From JACKBK01 sp963707275 (GTDB taxonomy: Bacteria > Chloroflexota > Anaerolineae > JAAEKA01): DNA of 64,000 bases. The position numbers and the translations under genes were made by a program. Location of the stretch: positions 1-64,000 of the forward strand of contig CAVPPH010000005.1 in the NCBI GenBank assembly GCA_963707275.1, written 5' to 3'. Below are positions 27,125 through 36,381 of this stretch, piece after piece. How positions within the stretch are numbered: position 1 is the first letter of the stretch; each line of letters begins with the position of its first letter. The notes under the pieces are model-generated. The model was not told where the DNA came from, made no database searches, and worked only from the letters and a program-made list of their open reading frames with translations.

Positions 27125-28108
27125 ATGCCAGTCAAGAACATTCTGGAATCGATCCGAGACACCATCGCTGAGGAAATGCGGCGGGATGCGCGCGTGGTTA
27201 TTACCGGCGAGGATGTGGGCGCGCGCGGCGGCGTCTTTCGCGCCACGCAGGGACTGCACAACGAGTTCGGCTCCGAGCGGGTGATCGACTCGCCGCTGTC
27301 GGAGTCGTCGATCATTGCCGTAGGCATCGGCATGGCGCTGCACGGACTGCGACCCATCTGCGAGATCCAATTCGCCGACTTCATCTACCCGGCCATGAAC
27401 CAGATCGTCAGCGAGGCGGCGTTGATGCGCTATCGCACCGCCAGCACCTGGACCTGTCCGATGGTGATCCGCGCGCCCTACGGCGGCGGCATCGGCGGCG
27501 GGCTGTATCACAGCCAATCTATCGAGGCGACCTTCGCCCACTTCCCCGGCATCTATGTTGTCGCACCGGCCACTCCTTACGACGCCAAAGGACTGCTGCG
27601 CGCCGCTATGCAGGCTGAAGACCCGGTGCTCTATTTGGAAAACAAGAAGTCCTACCGCCTGGTCAAGGGCGACGTGCCTGACAGCGACTACGTGGTGCCC
27701 ATCGGCCGGGCGGACGTCAAGCGGGCCGGCAGCGATCTGAGTGTCTTCTGCTACGGGCTGATGCTGCACGAGTGTCTCAAGGCCGCTGAAACCCTGGCAG
27801 GCGACGGGATCGACGTCGAGGTGGTGGACCTCAGAACGATCCAGCCACTGGACAAAGTTACGATTCTGGAGTCGGTGCGCAAGACCAGCAAGGCGCTGAT
27901 TGTCCACGAGGACAACCTGACATTCGGCGCGGGCGCGGAGGTAGCGGCGTTGATCGCGGCCGAGGCGTTCCACGATCTGGACGCGCCGGTCATGCGCTAC
28001 GGCGCGCCGGATATCCCGGCGACGCCCTTCAGTCTGCCGATGCAGAGCTATTTCATGCCCGACGCCAAGCGGATTGGCGAGGCGATGCGGTCGCTGGCGG
28101 AGTATTAG
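27125..28108 (+). CDS. 2-oxoacid dehydrogenase E1 component, beta subunit
   Basis: The 327-residue partner of E1 alpha. Family landmarks are VVITGEDVGARGGVFRATQGL, RVIDSPLSESSIIAVGIGMAL, EIQFADFIYPAMNQIVSEAA, the APYGGGIGGGLYHSQSIEA loop, VVAPATPYDAKGLLRAA, and the C-terminal transketolase domain with EVVDLRTIQPLDKVTILESV and VHEDNLTFGAGAEVAALI. It begins at ATG 27,125 with GAGGAA upstream. The 208-bp gap from E1 alpha contains a pyrimidine-rich stretch (27,058-27,095) and a hint of a decayed coding segment but no gene. Eleven bases separate it from E2. Confidence 0.93.
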   Translation: MPVKNILESIRDTIAEEMRRDARVVITGEDVGARGGVFRATQGLHNEFGSERVIDSPLSESSIIAVGIGMALHGLRPICEIQFADFIYPAMNQIVSEAALMRYRTASTWTCPMVIRAPYGGGIGGGLYHSQSIEATFAHFPGIYVVAPATPYDAKGLLRAAMQAEDPVLYLENKKSYRLVKGDVPDSDYVVPIGRADVKRAGSDLSVFCYGLMLHECLKAAETLAGDGIDVEVVDLRTIQPLDKVTILESVRKTSKALIVHEDNLTFGAGAEVAALIAAEAFHDLDAPVMRYGAPDIPATPFSLPMQSYFMPDAKRIGEAMRSLAEY

Positions 28109-28119
28109 GAGATCATCCC

Positions 28120-29504
28120 ATGGCAACAAACGTCATCATGCCCCAACTGGGCGAATCGGTCGTCGAAGGCACCATCAGCCGCTGGCTGGTCAAAGAAGGG
28201 GACACGGTCGAGAAATACGCCGTGCTGATGGAGGTATCTACCGACAAGGTTGACACTGAGGTGCCTGCCCCGGCTGAGGGCGTCGTGCTGAAGCTGTATT
28301 ACCCTGAAGGGGAAACGCTGCATGCAGGCACGGTCATCGCAGTCATCGGCCAGCCGGGCGAAATCGCGCCGGAGCAGCCGGGCAAGGTCGATCTGCACGC
28401 GGCCGCGCAGCACGAGCCGGATCCGATGCAAGCAGCCGCGCCAGTCGAGCCTGCCCGCGCCGCCGCGCCGGTCCAGGAGACGAGCGGCAGCGACATTGGC
28501 CGCATCTCACCGGTGGTCAGCCGCATCGCCGCGCGAGCACAACGTCGACCTGCGCCAGGTGACCGGCAGCGGTCGCGACGGTCGCATCACCAAGAAGGAT
28601 GTGCTGGCCTATGTGGAGACGCGTGCCAGCCAGCCTGCTGAGCTTGCCGAAGCAGACCTGCCGGCCTGGGAACGTCCCGGCACCGGCGACCTCTTCAAGC
28701 CGACCGACGACCTCCACTCCGCTTTGCTCCGGGAGTTCGTGCCGCTGACAACCGGGGAAGTAAAACCTGCTGCGGCTGCACCGGCAGCAGTTGGTTCGGA
28801 GGACCAGTTGGTTCCCCACCCTCGGCTGCGCAGGCTGATCGCCGAGCACATGGTGGCCAGCATCCGTACCTCGCCGCACGTCACCACGGTGATGGAGGCC
28901 GACCTGACCGCGGTGGTTGCACATCGCGCTGCCCAGCGCGCCGAGTTCGCTGCCAAGGGCGTCAGCCTGACCTTCACCCCCTATTTCATCCAGGCGGTGG
29001 TGACGGCGTTGAAGGCTGTGCCGCAGGTCAACGCTGTCTACCGTGAGGATGGGTTGCTGCTCAAGCGCCGCTACCATATCGGTATGGCCACCGCGGTGCC
29101 CGATGGCCTGGTGGTGCCGGTGATCCACGACGCCGACGACTTCAGCCTGCTGGGGCTGGCGCGCAAGGTCAACGATCTGGCCGGCGCGCGCGCGGTCCGG
29201 CAAGCTAACGCCGGACGAGATCCAGGGATCGACTTTCACCGTCACCAACCACGGCACCGGCGGCAGCCTGTTTGCCACGCCGATCATCAACCAGCCCAAC
29301 GTCGGCATTCTCGGCGTCGGCGCGATCCAGAAGCGCGCGGTGGTGATCAGCCGCGGCCACCCCGTGGAACCCAGCGGCGAGGACTACATCGCCGTGCGAC
29401 CGATGGCCTACCTCAGCTTCACCTTCGACCACCGCGTGCTGGACGGCGCCGGCGGGGACGGATTCCTGATGGCGGTCAAGCGCGCACTGGAGGGGTGGAC
29501 CTAA
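28120..29504 (+). CDS. Dihydrolipoamide acyltransferase E2 (frame-broken)
   Basis: Core of the 2-oxoacid dehydrogenase complex, transferring acyl groups from lipoate to CoA. Order of domains: one lipoyl domain (residues 1-80, lipoyl Lys in VSTDKVDTE), an Ala/Pro-rich linker, a peripheral-subunit-binding domain (ISPVVSRIAAEHNVDLRQVTGSGRDGRITKKDV), a second linker and the acyltransferase domain from RLRRLIAEHMVAS to the catalytic FDHRVLDGAGGD. Frames break near 28,535, inside the binding domain, and near 29,200 before GSTFTVTNHG. Length is about 460 codons. The product would be modified by the lipoyl synthase encoded 3 kb downstream. Confidence 0.92.
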
Positions 29505-29605
29505 GCGCCCGCAAGTGGCAATCGGGGGAAGAAAATGGTATACTGCGTTGCGTACAGCAGGCTTCAGGCCGAGTACACTGAAGCTAATGTCGTGCCAATG
29601 TTAAC

Positions 29606-29691
29606 TTGAGGAGTAGGCATCCTCAGACACCTGTGTATGCACCGCAGGTGAAAGTGTGCTGGGTTCGCATGTGAGCATGCGAACTCCTCAA
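29606..29691 (+). ncRNA. Candidate branched structured RNA upstream of PIN toxin-antitoxin
   Basis: An 86-nt stretch can fold into a three-way junction. The closing stem is a perfect 9-bp pair (TTGAGGAGT 29,606-29,614 with ACTCCTCAA 29,683-29,691). Inside are CACCTG/CAGGTG (29,628-29,633 with 29,645-29,650) and a hairpin TCGCATG/CATGCGA (29,665-29,671 with 29,676-29,682) with loop TGAG. A further TTCGG/CCGAA hairpin follows near 29,718. No ORF covers this region. It lies 60 bp before the antitoxin start, so it could be a leader, an antisense RNA or a riboswitch-like element. I could not match it to a known family. Confidence 0.5.
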
Positions 29692-29752
29692 TCACGGTTG
29701 ACAAGACACTTGGCCTTTCGGGTTAAGCCGAACGAGCAGGAGAATTGTTGGT

Positions 29753-29983
29753 ATGTTGCGCACTCTTGAGGCGGTCATAGATAAGACAGGTTCGGTGCAG
29801 TTGATGGAACCAATTCAACTTTCCGAGAATCGACGCGCACTGGTCGTCATCCTGGATGACAGACCCGTGCAGGGCGGCGGTTTCTTGCGCCCCTTTGGCC
29901 TTTGTTCAGGAGATTTTGTCGTGCCGGACGGGTTTGATGAGCCGTTGCCCGATGAGATTCTTGCCTTGTTCGAGACAGCATGA
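29753..29983 (+). CDS. Antitoxin of PIN-type toxin-antitoxin pair
   Basis: A 76-residue protein. The N-terminus is a short beta strand domain (LEAVIDKTGSVQLMEPIQLSENRRALVVIL) resembling AbrB/DUF2281-type DNA-binding antitoxins, and the C-terminus PFGLCSGDFVVPDGFDEPLPDEILALFE is the acidic tail that typically binds the PIN toxin active site. The stop overlaps the start of the toxin gene by four bases (ATGA), as usual in such modules. It likely represses its own promoter together with the toxin. Confidence 0.83.
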   Translation: MLRTLEAVIDKTGSVQLMEPIQLSENRRALVVILDDRPVQGGGFLRPFGLCSGDFVVPDGFDEPLPDEILALFETA

Positions 29984-30375
29984 AAATTCTGCTGGATACA
30001 CACGTCTTCTTGTGGTACATCTCAGGAGACTCTCGTCTTTCAGCCGACCTGCGGGATCGGATTCGTGACCCGGAAAACGAGGTCTCCTTAAGCGTAGTGT
30101 CGATATGGGAAGCGATCATCAAGAACCAGATCGGAAAGCTACCGCTGCCAGGGCCACCTGGGGTCTACTTGTCAAAGCAACGAGAACGACATGGATTCGC
30201 AAGTCTTGTTCTGAACGAAGAAAGCATTCACGAGCTGGTGGATCTACCTGCTATTCACCGCGATCCATTCGACAGAATCCTGATCTGCCAGGCCCGCCAC
30301 CACAACATGGCGCTGGCTACCGTAGATCAAACGATTGCCCTGTATGACGTACCTGTTCTCAATGGTGAGTCATGA
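29980..30375 (+). CDS. PIN-domain ribonuclease toxin (VapC-like)
   Basis: A 131-residue PIN-domain protein. The first acidic residue is in ILLDTHVFLWYISG, with further active-site acids in SVVSIWEAIIKNQIGKL (Glu) and HRDPFDRILICQA (Asp, Asp). Such toxins cleave RNA with magnesium, typically tRNA or rRNA, when the antitoxin is degraded. The HVFLWY..L and IWEI/KI patterns match the COG3744 branch. It overlaps the antitoxin gene by four bases. The pair is inserted between E2 and E3 genes of the dehydrogenase locus. Confidence 0.92.
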   Translation: MKILLDTHVFLWYISGDSRLSADLRDRIRDPENEVSLSVVSIWEAIIKNQIGKLPLPGPPGVYLSKQRERHGFASLVLNEESIHELVDLPAIHRDPFDRILICQARHHNMALATVDQTIALYDVPVLNGES

Positions 30376-30412
30376 GGGTAGTTGGCACTAACGCAACAAA
30401 AGGGAAACCATA

Positions 30413-31825
30413 ATGAGCACACAATTTGACGTACTTGTCATCGGCGGCGGGCCGGGCGGCTATGTGGCTGCCATCCGCGCCGCACAGCTTGGGCTGAAGA
30501 CCGCCGTGGTCGAGCGGGAAGCGCTGGGCGGCGTCTGCCTGAACTGGGGCTGCATCCCCAGCAAGGCGCTGCTGCGCAACGCTGAGCTGGTCCACATCAT
30601 CCAGGAGCAGAGCAAGGACTTCGGCTTCAGCTTCGACAACTTCAGCGCCGACTTCGAGAAGGCCTACAAGCGCAGCCGCCAGGTCTCCGGCCGGCTGGTC
30701 AAGGGCGTCGGCTCGCTGATGCGCAAGAACCAGATCGAGGTGATCGAAGGCACGGCCACGCTGACCTCGCCCACCACCGTCACAGTCGAACCGGGCGGGC
30801 AGACGATCACCGCCAGCAACATCATCCTGGCCACCGGCGCGCGCAACCGCACCTTCCCCGGCATGGAAACCGACGGCGAGCGGGTGTTGGGCTACCGCGA
30901 GGCCATCGTGCTGGAGGAGTCGCCCAAGCGATTCGCCATCATCGGCACCGGCGCGATCGGCATGGAGTTTGCCTACGTTCATCACGCCTACGGCGCGCAG
31001 GTGACGCTGATCGAGATGCTGCCGCGCATCCTGCCGCTGGAGGATGAAGAGGTCAGCCAGTGAGTTGGAAAAGACCTACCGCAAGCTGGGCATCGACGTG
31101 CGCACCAACACGCAGGTCCAGCGCATCGAGCGCACGCGAAGACGGCGTCCGCGTCCATGCCATCAACAAGGCAACCGGCGACGAGGTGACTTTCGATGCC
31201 GACAAGGCGCTGGTGGCCGTCGGCGTGCAGCCCAACAGCGAGAACCTGGGGCTGGAAGCGGTGGGCGTCAGGACGGGCCGCGGCGGCTTCGTGGAGATCG
31301 ACGACTTCATGCGCACCAGCGTGCCCAACGTCTACGCGATCGGCGACCTGACCGGCAAGCTCAATCTGGCGCACGTCGCCAGCGCGATGGGCATCGTCGC
31401 CGCGGAGCACATCGCCGGGCATCGCGACCGAAGGCATCACCCCCGACGACTACCTGTTCATGCCGCGCTGCACCTACTGCCAGCCGCAGGTGGCCTCCAT
31501 GGGCCTGACCGAGGCGCAGGCCAAGGAGCGCGGCTACGAGATCAACGTCGGGCGCTTCCCCTTCCTGGCCAACGGCAAGGCGCTGGGTCTCAACGAGCGC
31601 ACCGGCTGGGTCAAGGTGATCGGCGACGCCGCGCTACGGCGAGATCCTGGGCGTCCACATGGTCGGCGCCGGAGGTCACCGAGCTGCTGCCGGAGTTCGT
31701 GCTGGCGCAGGAACAACGAACTGACCGCGGCCGAGATCGCCCGCAGCGTCCACGCGCACCCGACCCTGTCCGAGGCGATGATGGAAGCCGCGCACGCGGT
31801 TGAAGGCGCAGCGATACATATTTGA
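30413..31825 (+). CDS. lpdA: Dihydrolipoamide dehydrogenase E3 (frame-broken)
   Basis: FAD/NAD flavoprotein that reoxidises lipoyl groups of E2. The FAD-binding start FDVLVIGGGPGGYVAAIRAAQLG, redox-active disulfide GGVCLNWGCIPSKALLR, NAD-binding FAIIGTGAIGMEFAYV, FAD-binding VPNVYAIGDLTG and the C-terminal base HAHPTLSEAMMEAA are all visible. About six small frame breaks lie near 31,061, 31,135, 31,425, 31,637, 31,670 and 31,712. Length of about 470 codons matches the family. An AGGGAAACC before ATG 30,413 serves as RBS. It sits between two toxin-antitoxin pairs. Confidence 0.93.
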
Positions 31826-31836
31826 GGTACATTAGC

Positions 31837-32080
31837 GTGTCAACTACTACAGCATACGCAACTTTCGACGGCGCTAGTATTGCAGCCAGACATTCCGTTG
31901 GATTTGGAACCACAAGCAAGATACAAGATCACCATCGAGCCTGTCGCGATAGCGGAAGGAAGCGCATGGGAGGTTCTTGATGCATTAGCTGGGTCGCTTG
32001 ACATGCCCGCTGACTGGGCTGCTGAGCATGATCACTATCTGTACGGAACTGAGAAACGGGATTTCAGCAACTCACAATGA
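31837..32080 (+). CDS. Antitoxin of second PIN pair (one frame break)
   Basis: About 80 residues. From GTG 31,837 it reads MSTTTAYATFDGA, and after a one-base break near 31,873 it continues VLQPDIPLDLEPQARYKITIEP, which is the usual beta-strand pattern of this antitoxin class (a TFDG..P..PL.L....VR.TIE motif). The C-terminal half ALAGSLDMPADWAAEHDHYLYG is the common toxin-binding tail ending in a D..YLYG motif. It overlaps the following toxin gene by four bases. Confidence 0.8.
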
Positions 32081-32497
32081 GTGGAGAACGCTTCTTTCTG
32101 GACACAGCCTATGTGCTTGCTCTGCTAAACAGTAAGGACACATTTCACGACCGGGCGACCGGGCTTCTTGCCCGAGTGCGTACGGCGGCCGAGGTTTGCA
32201 TCACGGAGGCCGTGCTCATCGAAATTGGCAATGCGCTTGGCAGTACCAGTCGCTCGAGCGCGGCTCATTTCATCCAACAGTGTTACACAACATCCAACAT
32301 GCGCGTCGAGAATGTGTCTACGCACGCTTATGCTACAAGCTCTTGATCTGTACCGCAGTCGTCAGGACAAGCATTGGGGCATGACAGACTGCGTGTCGTT
32401 CGTGGTGATGACAGAGAATCGAATCAGTGTAGCGCTCACAACCGATCATCACTTCGAACAGGCGGGATTCTCTGCTATCATGCTGAACTCGGACTGA
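32077..32497 (+). CDS. PIN-domain toxin, second pair (one frame break)
   Basis: About 138 residues of a PIN-domain nuclease. The start FFLDTAYVLALLNSKDTFHDRA has the first active-site Asp, ITEAVLIEIGNAL has the conserved Glu, and after a frame break near 32,325 comes LYRSRQDKHWGMTDCVSFVVM with the last acids (Asp of TDC) and ALTTDHHFEQAGF. The W.MTDC.SFVVM..... TTDHHF signature is a common chromosomal PIN subfamily in Chloroflexota and cyanobacteria, distinct from the first toxin in this window. It is followed three bases later by lipA. Confidence 0.88.
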
Positions 32498-32500
32498 AAC

Positions 32501-33470
32501 ATGACACTAACTCCTATCGATCTGAAGATTGCTGACAACGGAGACAGTTCCACACGGTCGGCACAAGCCAACAGTTCAGCCAGCGGCCTTACGCGCGGCC
32601 GGCGACCGGACTGGCTGCGCGTGCGCATGCCGGACAGCCCCGGCTACCGCGAGATCAAGGGCCTGATGCGCGGCCACAGCCTGCACACGGTCTGCGAGGA
32701 GGCCATGTGCCCCAACATCGGCGAGTGCTGGGGGCGCGGCACGGCCACCTTCCTGCTGATGGGCGACACCTGCACCCGCTCGTGCGGCTTCTGCAAGATC
32801 AAGACCGGCCGGCCCGCCTACGCTGGACGAGGACGAGCCGCGCCGTGTGGCCGAGACTGTGGCGATGATGGGGCTGAAGCACGCCGTGCTGACCAGCGTC
32901 AACCGCGATGAGCTGCCCGACGGCGGCGCCCACATCTTCGCCGAGGTGATCCGCCTGATCCACGAGATGACGCCAGGCTGCAGCGTCGAAGTGTTGATCC
33001 CCGATTTTCAGGGCAACTGGGACGCGCTGCAGGCGGTCATGGATGCCCGCCCGGAGATCCTGAACCACAACACTGAGACCGTGCCGCGGCTCTACAAGCG
33101 CGTGCGGCCGCAGGCCAAGTACCCGCGCTCGCTGGAACTGCTGCGTCAGGCGCGCCAGATGGTTCCCAACGGCGTCACCAAGACCGGCATCATGGTCGGG
33201 CTGGGCGAGAGCACGGACGAGATTCTTGCGGTGATGGACGACCTGCGCGCGGTAGATGTAGATATTCTGACCATCGGCCAGTACCTGCAGCCCAGCCGCT
33301 TCCATCTGCCCATCGAGCGCTATTACACGCCCTATGAGTTCGACCAACTGCGCGAGGCGGGCATGGCGCGTGGCTTCCGCTGGGTGGAGTCGGGGCCGCT
33401 GGTGCGATCGTCCTACCATGCTGACGGCCAGGCCGATCAACTGATTTTTCGTGAAGCGGTTGCCGGGTAA
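32501..33470 (+). CDS. lipA: Lipoyl synthase (one frame break)
   Basis: Radical SAM enzyme that inserts two sulfurs into octanoyl groups on E2. The auxiliary iron-sulfur cysteines are in CEEAMCPNIGEC, and the radical SAM triad is in DTCTRSCGFCKIKTGRP. Further landmarks are AHAVLTSVNRDELPDGGA-like HAVLTSVNRDEL, VEVLIPDFQG, LNHNTETVPRLYKRVRP, TKTGIMVGLGES, TIGQYLQPS and the final VRSSYHA with the Ser ligand of the auxiliary cluster. The frame breaks near 32,820. Length is about 322 codons. Clustering with E1, E2 and E3 fits its substrate. Confidence 0.95.
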
Positions 33471-33588
33471 GAAAGCTGACAGCCAGCGCGACCAAAGAAT
33501 GTAACGATAGCGTTGAAACCTATTCCCGGTTTTGTGCATCCAAACCATGAAACCGCAGATAAAACAGTTCAAGGAGCATAGAACAACC

Positions 33589-33991
33589 ATGGTTAATATC
33601 TTCAAGAAGTCTTCCCCCAGCGCGGAAGCTACAGCGACAGCCAGCAATGGCACTGGCAAGCCGGCCGTTGAGCCGATCCACGTCACCGACGCCGATTTCG
33701 CGGCGGTCGTCTTGCACGCCGACATGCCGGCCGTGGTGGACCTGTGGGCCGAATGGTGCGGCCCGTGCCATCAGATCGCTCCCTCGGTGCAGCAGTTGGC
33801 GCAGGCCTACGAGGGCCGCGCGGTCATCGCCAAGATGAACGTCGACGAGAACCCGAACACGCCCGGTCGCTACGGCATCATGGGCATTCCCACCTTGCTC
33901 TACTTCAAGGACGGCAAGGAAGTGGACCGGCAGGTCGGCGTCGCCAACTATCTCGAGCCTGGCCAACAAGCTGGAGAAACTGCTGGACTGA
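33589..33991 (+). CDS. Thioredoxin-family protein
   Basis: A thioredoxin of about 133 residues with a 30-residue N-terminal extension (FKKSSPSAEATATASNG). The fold core is complete: DFAAVVLHADMPAVVDLWAEWCGPCHQIAPSVQQLA with the WCGPC active site, AKMNVDENPNTPGRYGIMGIPTLLYFKDGKEV with the cis-Pro. The last helix (LANKLEKLLD) is reached only after a frame break near 33,958, ending at 33,991. An alternative in-frame start at 33,532 would lengthen the N-terminus, but AAGGAG lies nearer to 33,589. A terminator follows. Confidence 0.9.
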
Positions 33992-34013
33992 CACCATGGA
34001 TCCACGCGCCATG

Positions 34014-34049
34014 AAGACGCAGTCGAGACACTATCGGCTGCGTCTTTTT
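34014..34049 (+). terminator. Intrinsic terminator after thioredoxin gene
   Basis: A perfect 9-bp stem (AAGACGCAG 34,014-34,022 with CTGCGTCTT 34,038-34,046) merges into a run of five T. It ends the lipA-thioredoxin transcript. Confidence 0.85.
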
Positions 34050-34076
34050 GCTTCGCGTCGACTCAACCACAGGACA

Positions 34077-34153
34077 TTCGGAAGTCGCCGCATATCGCAA
34101 ATGCATTGCCATGCGTCTCAGACCAGTTTCTCGCGCAATCGGCGACTTCCGAA
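34077..34153. repeat. Inverted repeat unit with CGGCGACTTCCG arms
   Basis: TTCGGAAGTCGCCG (34,077-34,090) and CGGCGACTTCCGAA (34,140-34,153) are perfect 14-bp inverted arms 49 bases apart. The 16-bp core CAATCGGCGACTTCCG recurs exactly at 53,706-53,721, so it is a dispersed element. No ORF inside. Confidence 0.7.
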
Positions 34154-34339
34154 GTCTGTTGATCAATTGCCGACGGATTTCGACACCAATTACTCAAATC
34201 ATGACCTGTGTCATGGTTCCTGCCGCGAAAGATGGTACAATAAGGGACAGTTTCTCTGTGAACAAGCCGACGGCGCCGCAGCCGGACAGTATCGACGACC
34301 CATCATCAACGTTTGGACTGCAAAGAAGGAGTCCCAAAA

Positions 34340-36103
34340 ATGCCCCAGTTTACCTACCTCGACCCCGTTCCCAGCGATATCGATATCGCGCAGGCCGCCA
34401 CGCTGCGGCCCATCCTGGAGATCGCCGCGCAGGTCGGCCTGACCGAAGACGATCTCGACCTCTACGGCAAGTACAAGGCCAAAGTCCATCTCGACGTCAT
34501 CGAGAAGTTCAAGGACCGCCCGCAGGGCAAGTACATCGACGTGACCGCCATCACACCGACGCCGCTGGGCGAGGGCAAGACGACCACCACGGTCGGCCTC
34601 AGCCAGGCGCTGGGCGCGCACCTGGGCAAGCGGGTCTTCACCTGCATCCGCCAGCCCTCGCAGGGTCCCACCTTCGGCATCAAGGGCGGCGCGGCCGGCG
34701 GCGGCTACAGCCAGGTCGTCCCGATGGAGGACTTCAACCTGCACCTGACGGGCGACATCCACGCCGTGACCGCCGCCAACAACCTGCTGGCCGCCGCGAT
34801 CGACGCCCGCATCATGCACGAGCGCAACTATGGCGAGCGTTTCGAAAAGGTCACCGGCCTCAAGCCGCTGAACATCGACCCCTACACCATCACCTGGAAC
34901 CGGGTCGTGGATGTCAACGACCGCGCGCTGCGCAAGATCGTCATCGGCCTGGGCGCCAAGCAGGATGGCGTGCCGCGCGAGACCGGCTACGACATCACCG
35001 TGGCCAGCGAAGTGATGGCGATCCTGGCGCTGACCACCAGCCTCAAGGACATGCGCGAGCGGCTGGGCCGCATCGTCATCGGCCGCAGCTACGCCGGCGA
35101 CCCGGTGACTGCCGAGGACCTGGGCGTGGCCGGCGCGATGACCGTCCTGATGAAGGACGCGATCATGCCGACCCTGATGCAGACGCTGGAAGGCACGCCG
35201 GCGTTGGTGCACGCCGGTCCCTTCGCCAACATCGCCCACGGCAACAGCAGCATCGTCGCCGACCAGATCGCCCTGCAGCTGGCCGACTACGTGGTGACCG
35301 AGTCCGGCTTCGGCGCGGACATCGGCATGGAAAAGTTCATGAACATCAAGTGCCGCTACTCGCGGCTCAAGCCCAACGCCGTGGTGCTGGTGGCCACGAT
35401 CCGCGCGCTGAAGATGCACGGCGGCGGCCCCAAGGTGGTCGCCGGGCGCGACCTGGACCGGGCCTACACCGAGGAGAACCTGGCGCTGCTGGAGGCTGGC
35501 TTTGCCAACCTGGGCAAGCACATCGAGATCGCCCGCCAGTTCGGCGTGCCGGTGGTGGTGGCCATCAACCAGTTCAAGTACGACACACCCACCGAGATCG
35601 CGCTGGTGCAGCGGCTGGCCGAAGAGACCGGCGCCTACGCCGCCGTACCGACCAACCACTGGGCCAAGGGCGGCGAGGGCGCGGTCGAGCTGGCCGAGGC
35701 GGTCGTGGCCGCCTGCGAGCAGCCCAGCGACTTCCAGTTCCTCTACCCGCTGGACATGACCATCAAGGAAAAGATCGAGACCATCGCCCGCAAGGTCTAC
35801 GGCGCTGACGGCGTTGACTACACCCCCGAGGCCGACGCGCAGATCGCGGCCTACGAGAAGGCCGGCTTCGGCGACCTGCCGATCTGCATGGCCAAGACGC
35901 ACCTGAGCCTCAGCCACGACCCGACGCTCAAGGGCGTGCCGACCGGCTTCACGCTGCCGATCCGCGAGGTGCGCGCCAGCGTCGGCGCTGGCTTCATCTA
36001 CCCGCTGTGCGGCGAGATGCGCACCATGCCCGGCCTGCCCACCAGGCCGGTCTTCATGAACGTGGACCTGGACGAGAACGGCAAGGTGGTCGGACTGTTC
36101 TAA
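34340..36103 (+). CDS. fhs: Formate-tetrahydrofolate ligase
   Basis: Makes 10-formyl-THF from formate, THF and ATP, the first folate step of the acetyl-CoA pathway and a source of C1 units. An intact 587-residue protein, slightly longer than the usual 555-560. It has the ATP-binding TPTPLGEGKTTTTVGLSQAL, CIRQPSQGPTFGIKGGAAGGGYSQV, FNLHLTGDIHAVTAANNLLAAAIDAR, NIDPYTITWNRVVDVNDRALR, HAGPFANIAHGNSS, VTESGFGADIGMEKF, KMHGG and the C-terminal PLCGEMRTMPGLPTRP. An ATG at 34,340 with AAGGAG upstream is chosen over a TTG at 34,313. A TACAAT -10-like element lies at 34,236. No frame breaks. Confidence 0.97.
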   Translation: MPQFTYLDPVPSDIDIAQAATLRPILEIAAQVGLTEDDLDLYGKYKAKVHLDVIEKFKDRPQGKYIDVTAITPTPLGEGKTTTTVGLSQALGAHLGKRVFTCIRQPSQGPTFGIKGGAAGGGYSQVVPMEDFNLHLTGDIHAVTAANNLLAAAIDARIMHERNYGERFEKVTGLKPLNIDPYTITWNRVVDVNDRALRKIVIGLGAKQDGVPRETGYDITVASEVMAILALTTSLKDMRERLGRIVIGRSYAGDPVTAEDLGVAGAMTVLMKDAIMPTLMQTLEGTPALVHAGPFANIAHGNSSIVADQIALQLADYVVTESGFGADIGMEKFMNIKCRYSRLKPNAVVLVATIRALKMHGGGPKVVAGRDLDRAYTEENLALLEAGFANLGKHIEIARQFGVPVVVAINQFKYDTPTEIALVQRLAEETGAYAAVPTNHWAKGGEGAVELAEAVVAACEQPSDFQFLYPLDMTIKEKIETIARKVYGADGVDYTPEADAQIAAYEKAGFGDLPICMAKTHLSLSHDPTLKGVPTGFTLPIREVRASVGAGFIYPLCGEMRTMPGLPTRPVFMNVDLDENGKVVGLF

Positions 36104-36113
36104 CGCTGAAGTC

Positions 36114-36169
36114 AGAGTTGCCAACTTTTCCCTCCGGGACGGTTCCCAGTCGGAAAAGTTGGCAACTCT
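36114..36169. repeat. Palindromic repeat, 18-bp stem (AAGTTGGCAACTCT type)
   Basis: AGAGTTGCCAACTTTTCC (36,114-36,131) pairs perfectly with the arm at 36,152-36,169 across a 20-base loop. It begins 10 bp after the fhs stop and could act as a terminator, but it is one of several related palindromes here. Confidence 0.85.
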
Positions 36170-36179
36170 CTTAGCTCCC

Positions 36180-36215
36180 AAGAAGTTCAACTTCACCGAA
36201 GAAGTTGAACTTCTT
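36180..36215. repeat. Palindromic repeat, 15-bp stem (AAGAAGTTCAACTTC type)
   Basis: Perfect arms at 36,180-36,194 and 36,201-36,215 with loop ACCGAA. It starts 10 bases after the previous palindrome. Confidence 0.85.
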
Positions 36216-36293
36216 CGCCTCCGTACCAGAACAGTGGCCGGGCAGGTTGTTTGAAAGCCGGCGATCAAGTAGAATGGCGCAGGCACTAACACC

Positions 36294-36328
36294 AGAGATG
36301 CCAACTTTTCGGAGAAGTTGGCATCTCT
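36294..36328. repeat. Palindromic repeat, 14-bp stem (AGAGATGCCAACTT type)
   Basis: Perfect arms at 36,294-36,307 and 36,315-36,328 with loop TTCGGAG. It shares GCCAACTTTTC with the palindrome at 36,114. The 278-bp gap between fhs and the next gene consists mostly of these three elements. Confidence 0.85.
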
Positions 36329-36381
36329 TCGTGTCAGGGGTAGAATGGCGGTACCGCTACCTGAATGGACTGGAACCAACA

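Noticed and set aside
29663..29684. Hairpin with GGTTCGCAT considered as a tRNA T-arm
   Set aside because: No acceptor, D or anticodon stem can be built around it.
29606..29691. Structured leader considered as a manganese or THF riboswitch because of GGAGTAG
   Set aside because: Only this short string matches. The other conserved bases of those families are absent, and the downstream genes are a toxin-antitoxin pair.
31061..31712. lpdA, lipA and others considered as pseudogenes
   Set aside because: Every motif is retained in order with only single-base frame changes, and the same pattern affects essential genes across the window, which points to sequence error.
36114..36328. Three spaced palindromes considered as a CRISPR array
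   Set aside because: Units differ in length and sequence, spacers are 10 and 78 bases, and no cas gene is present.
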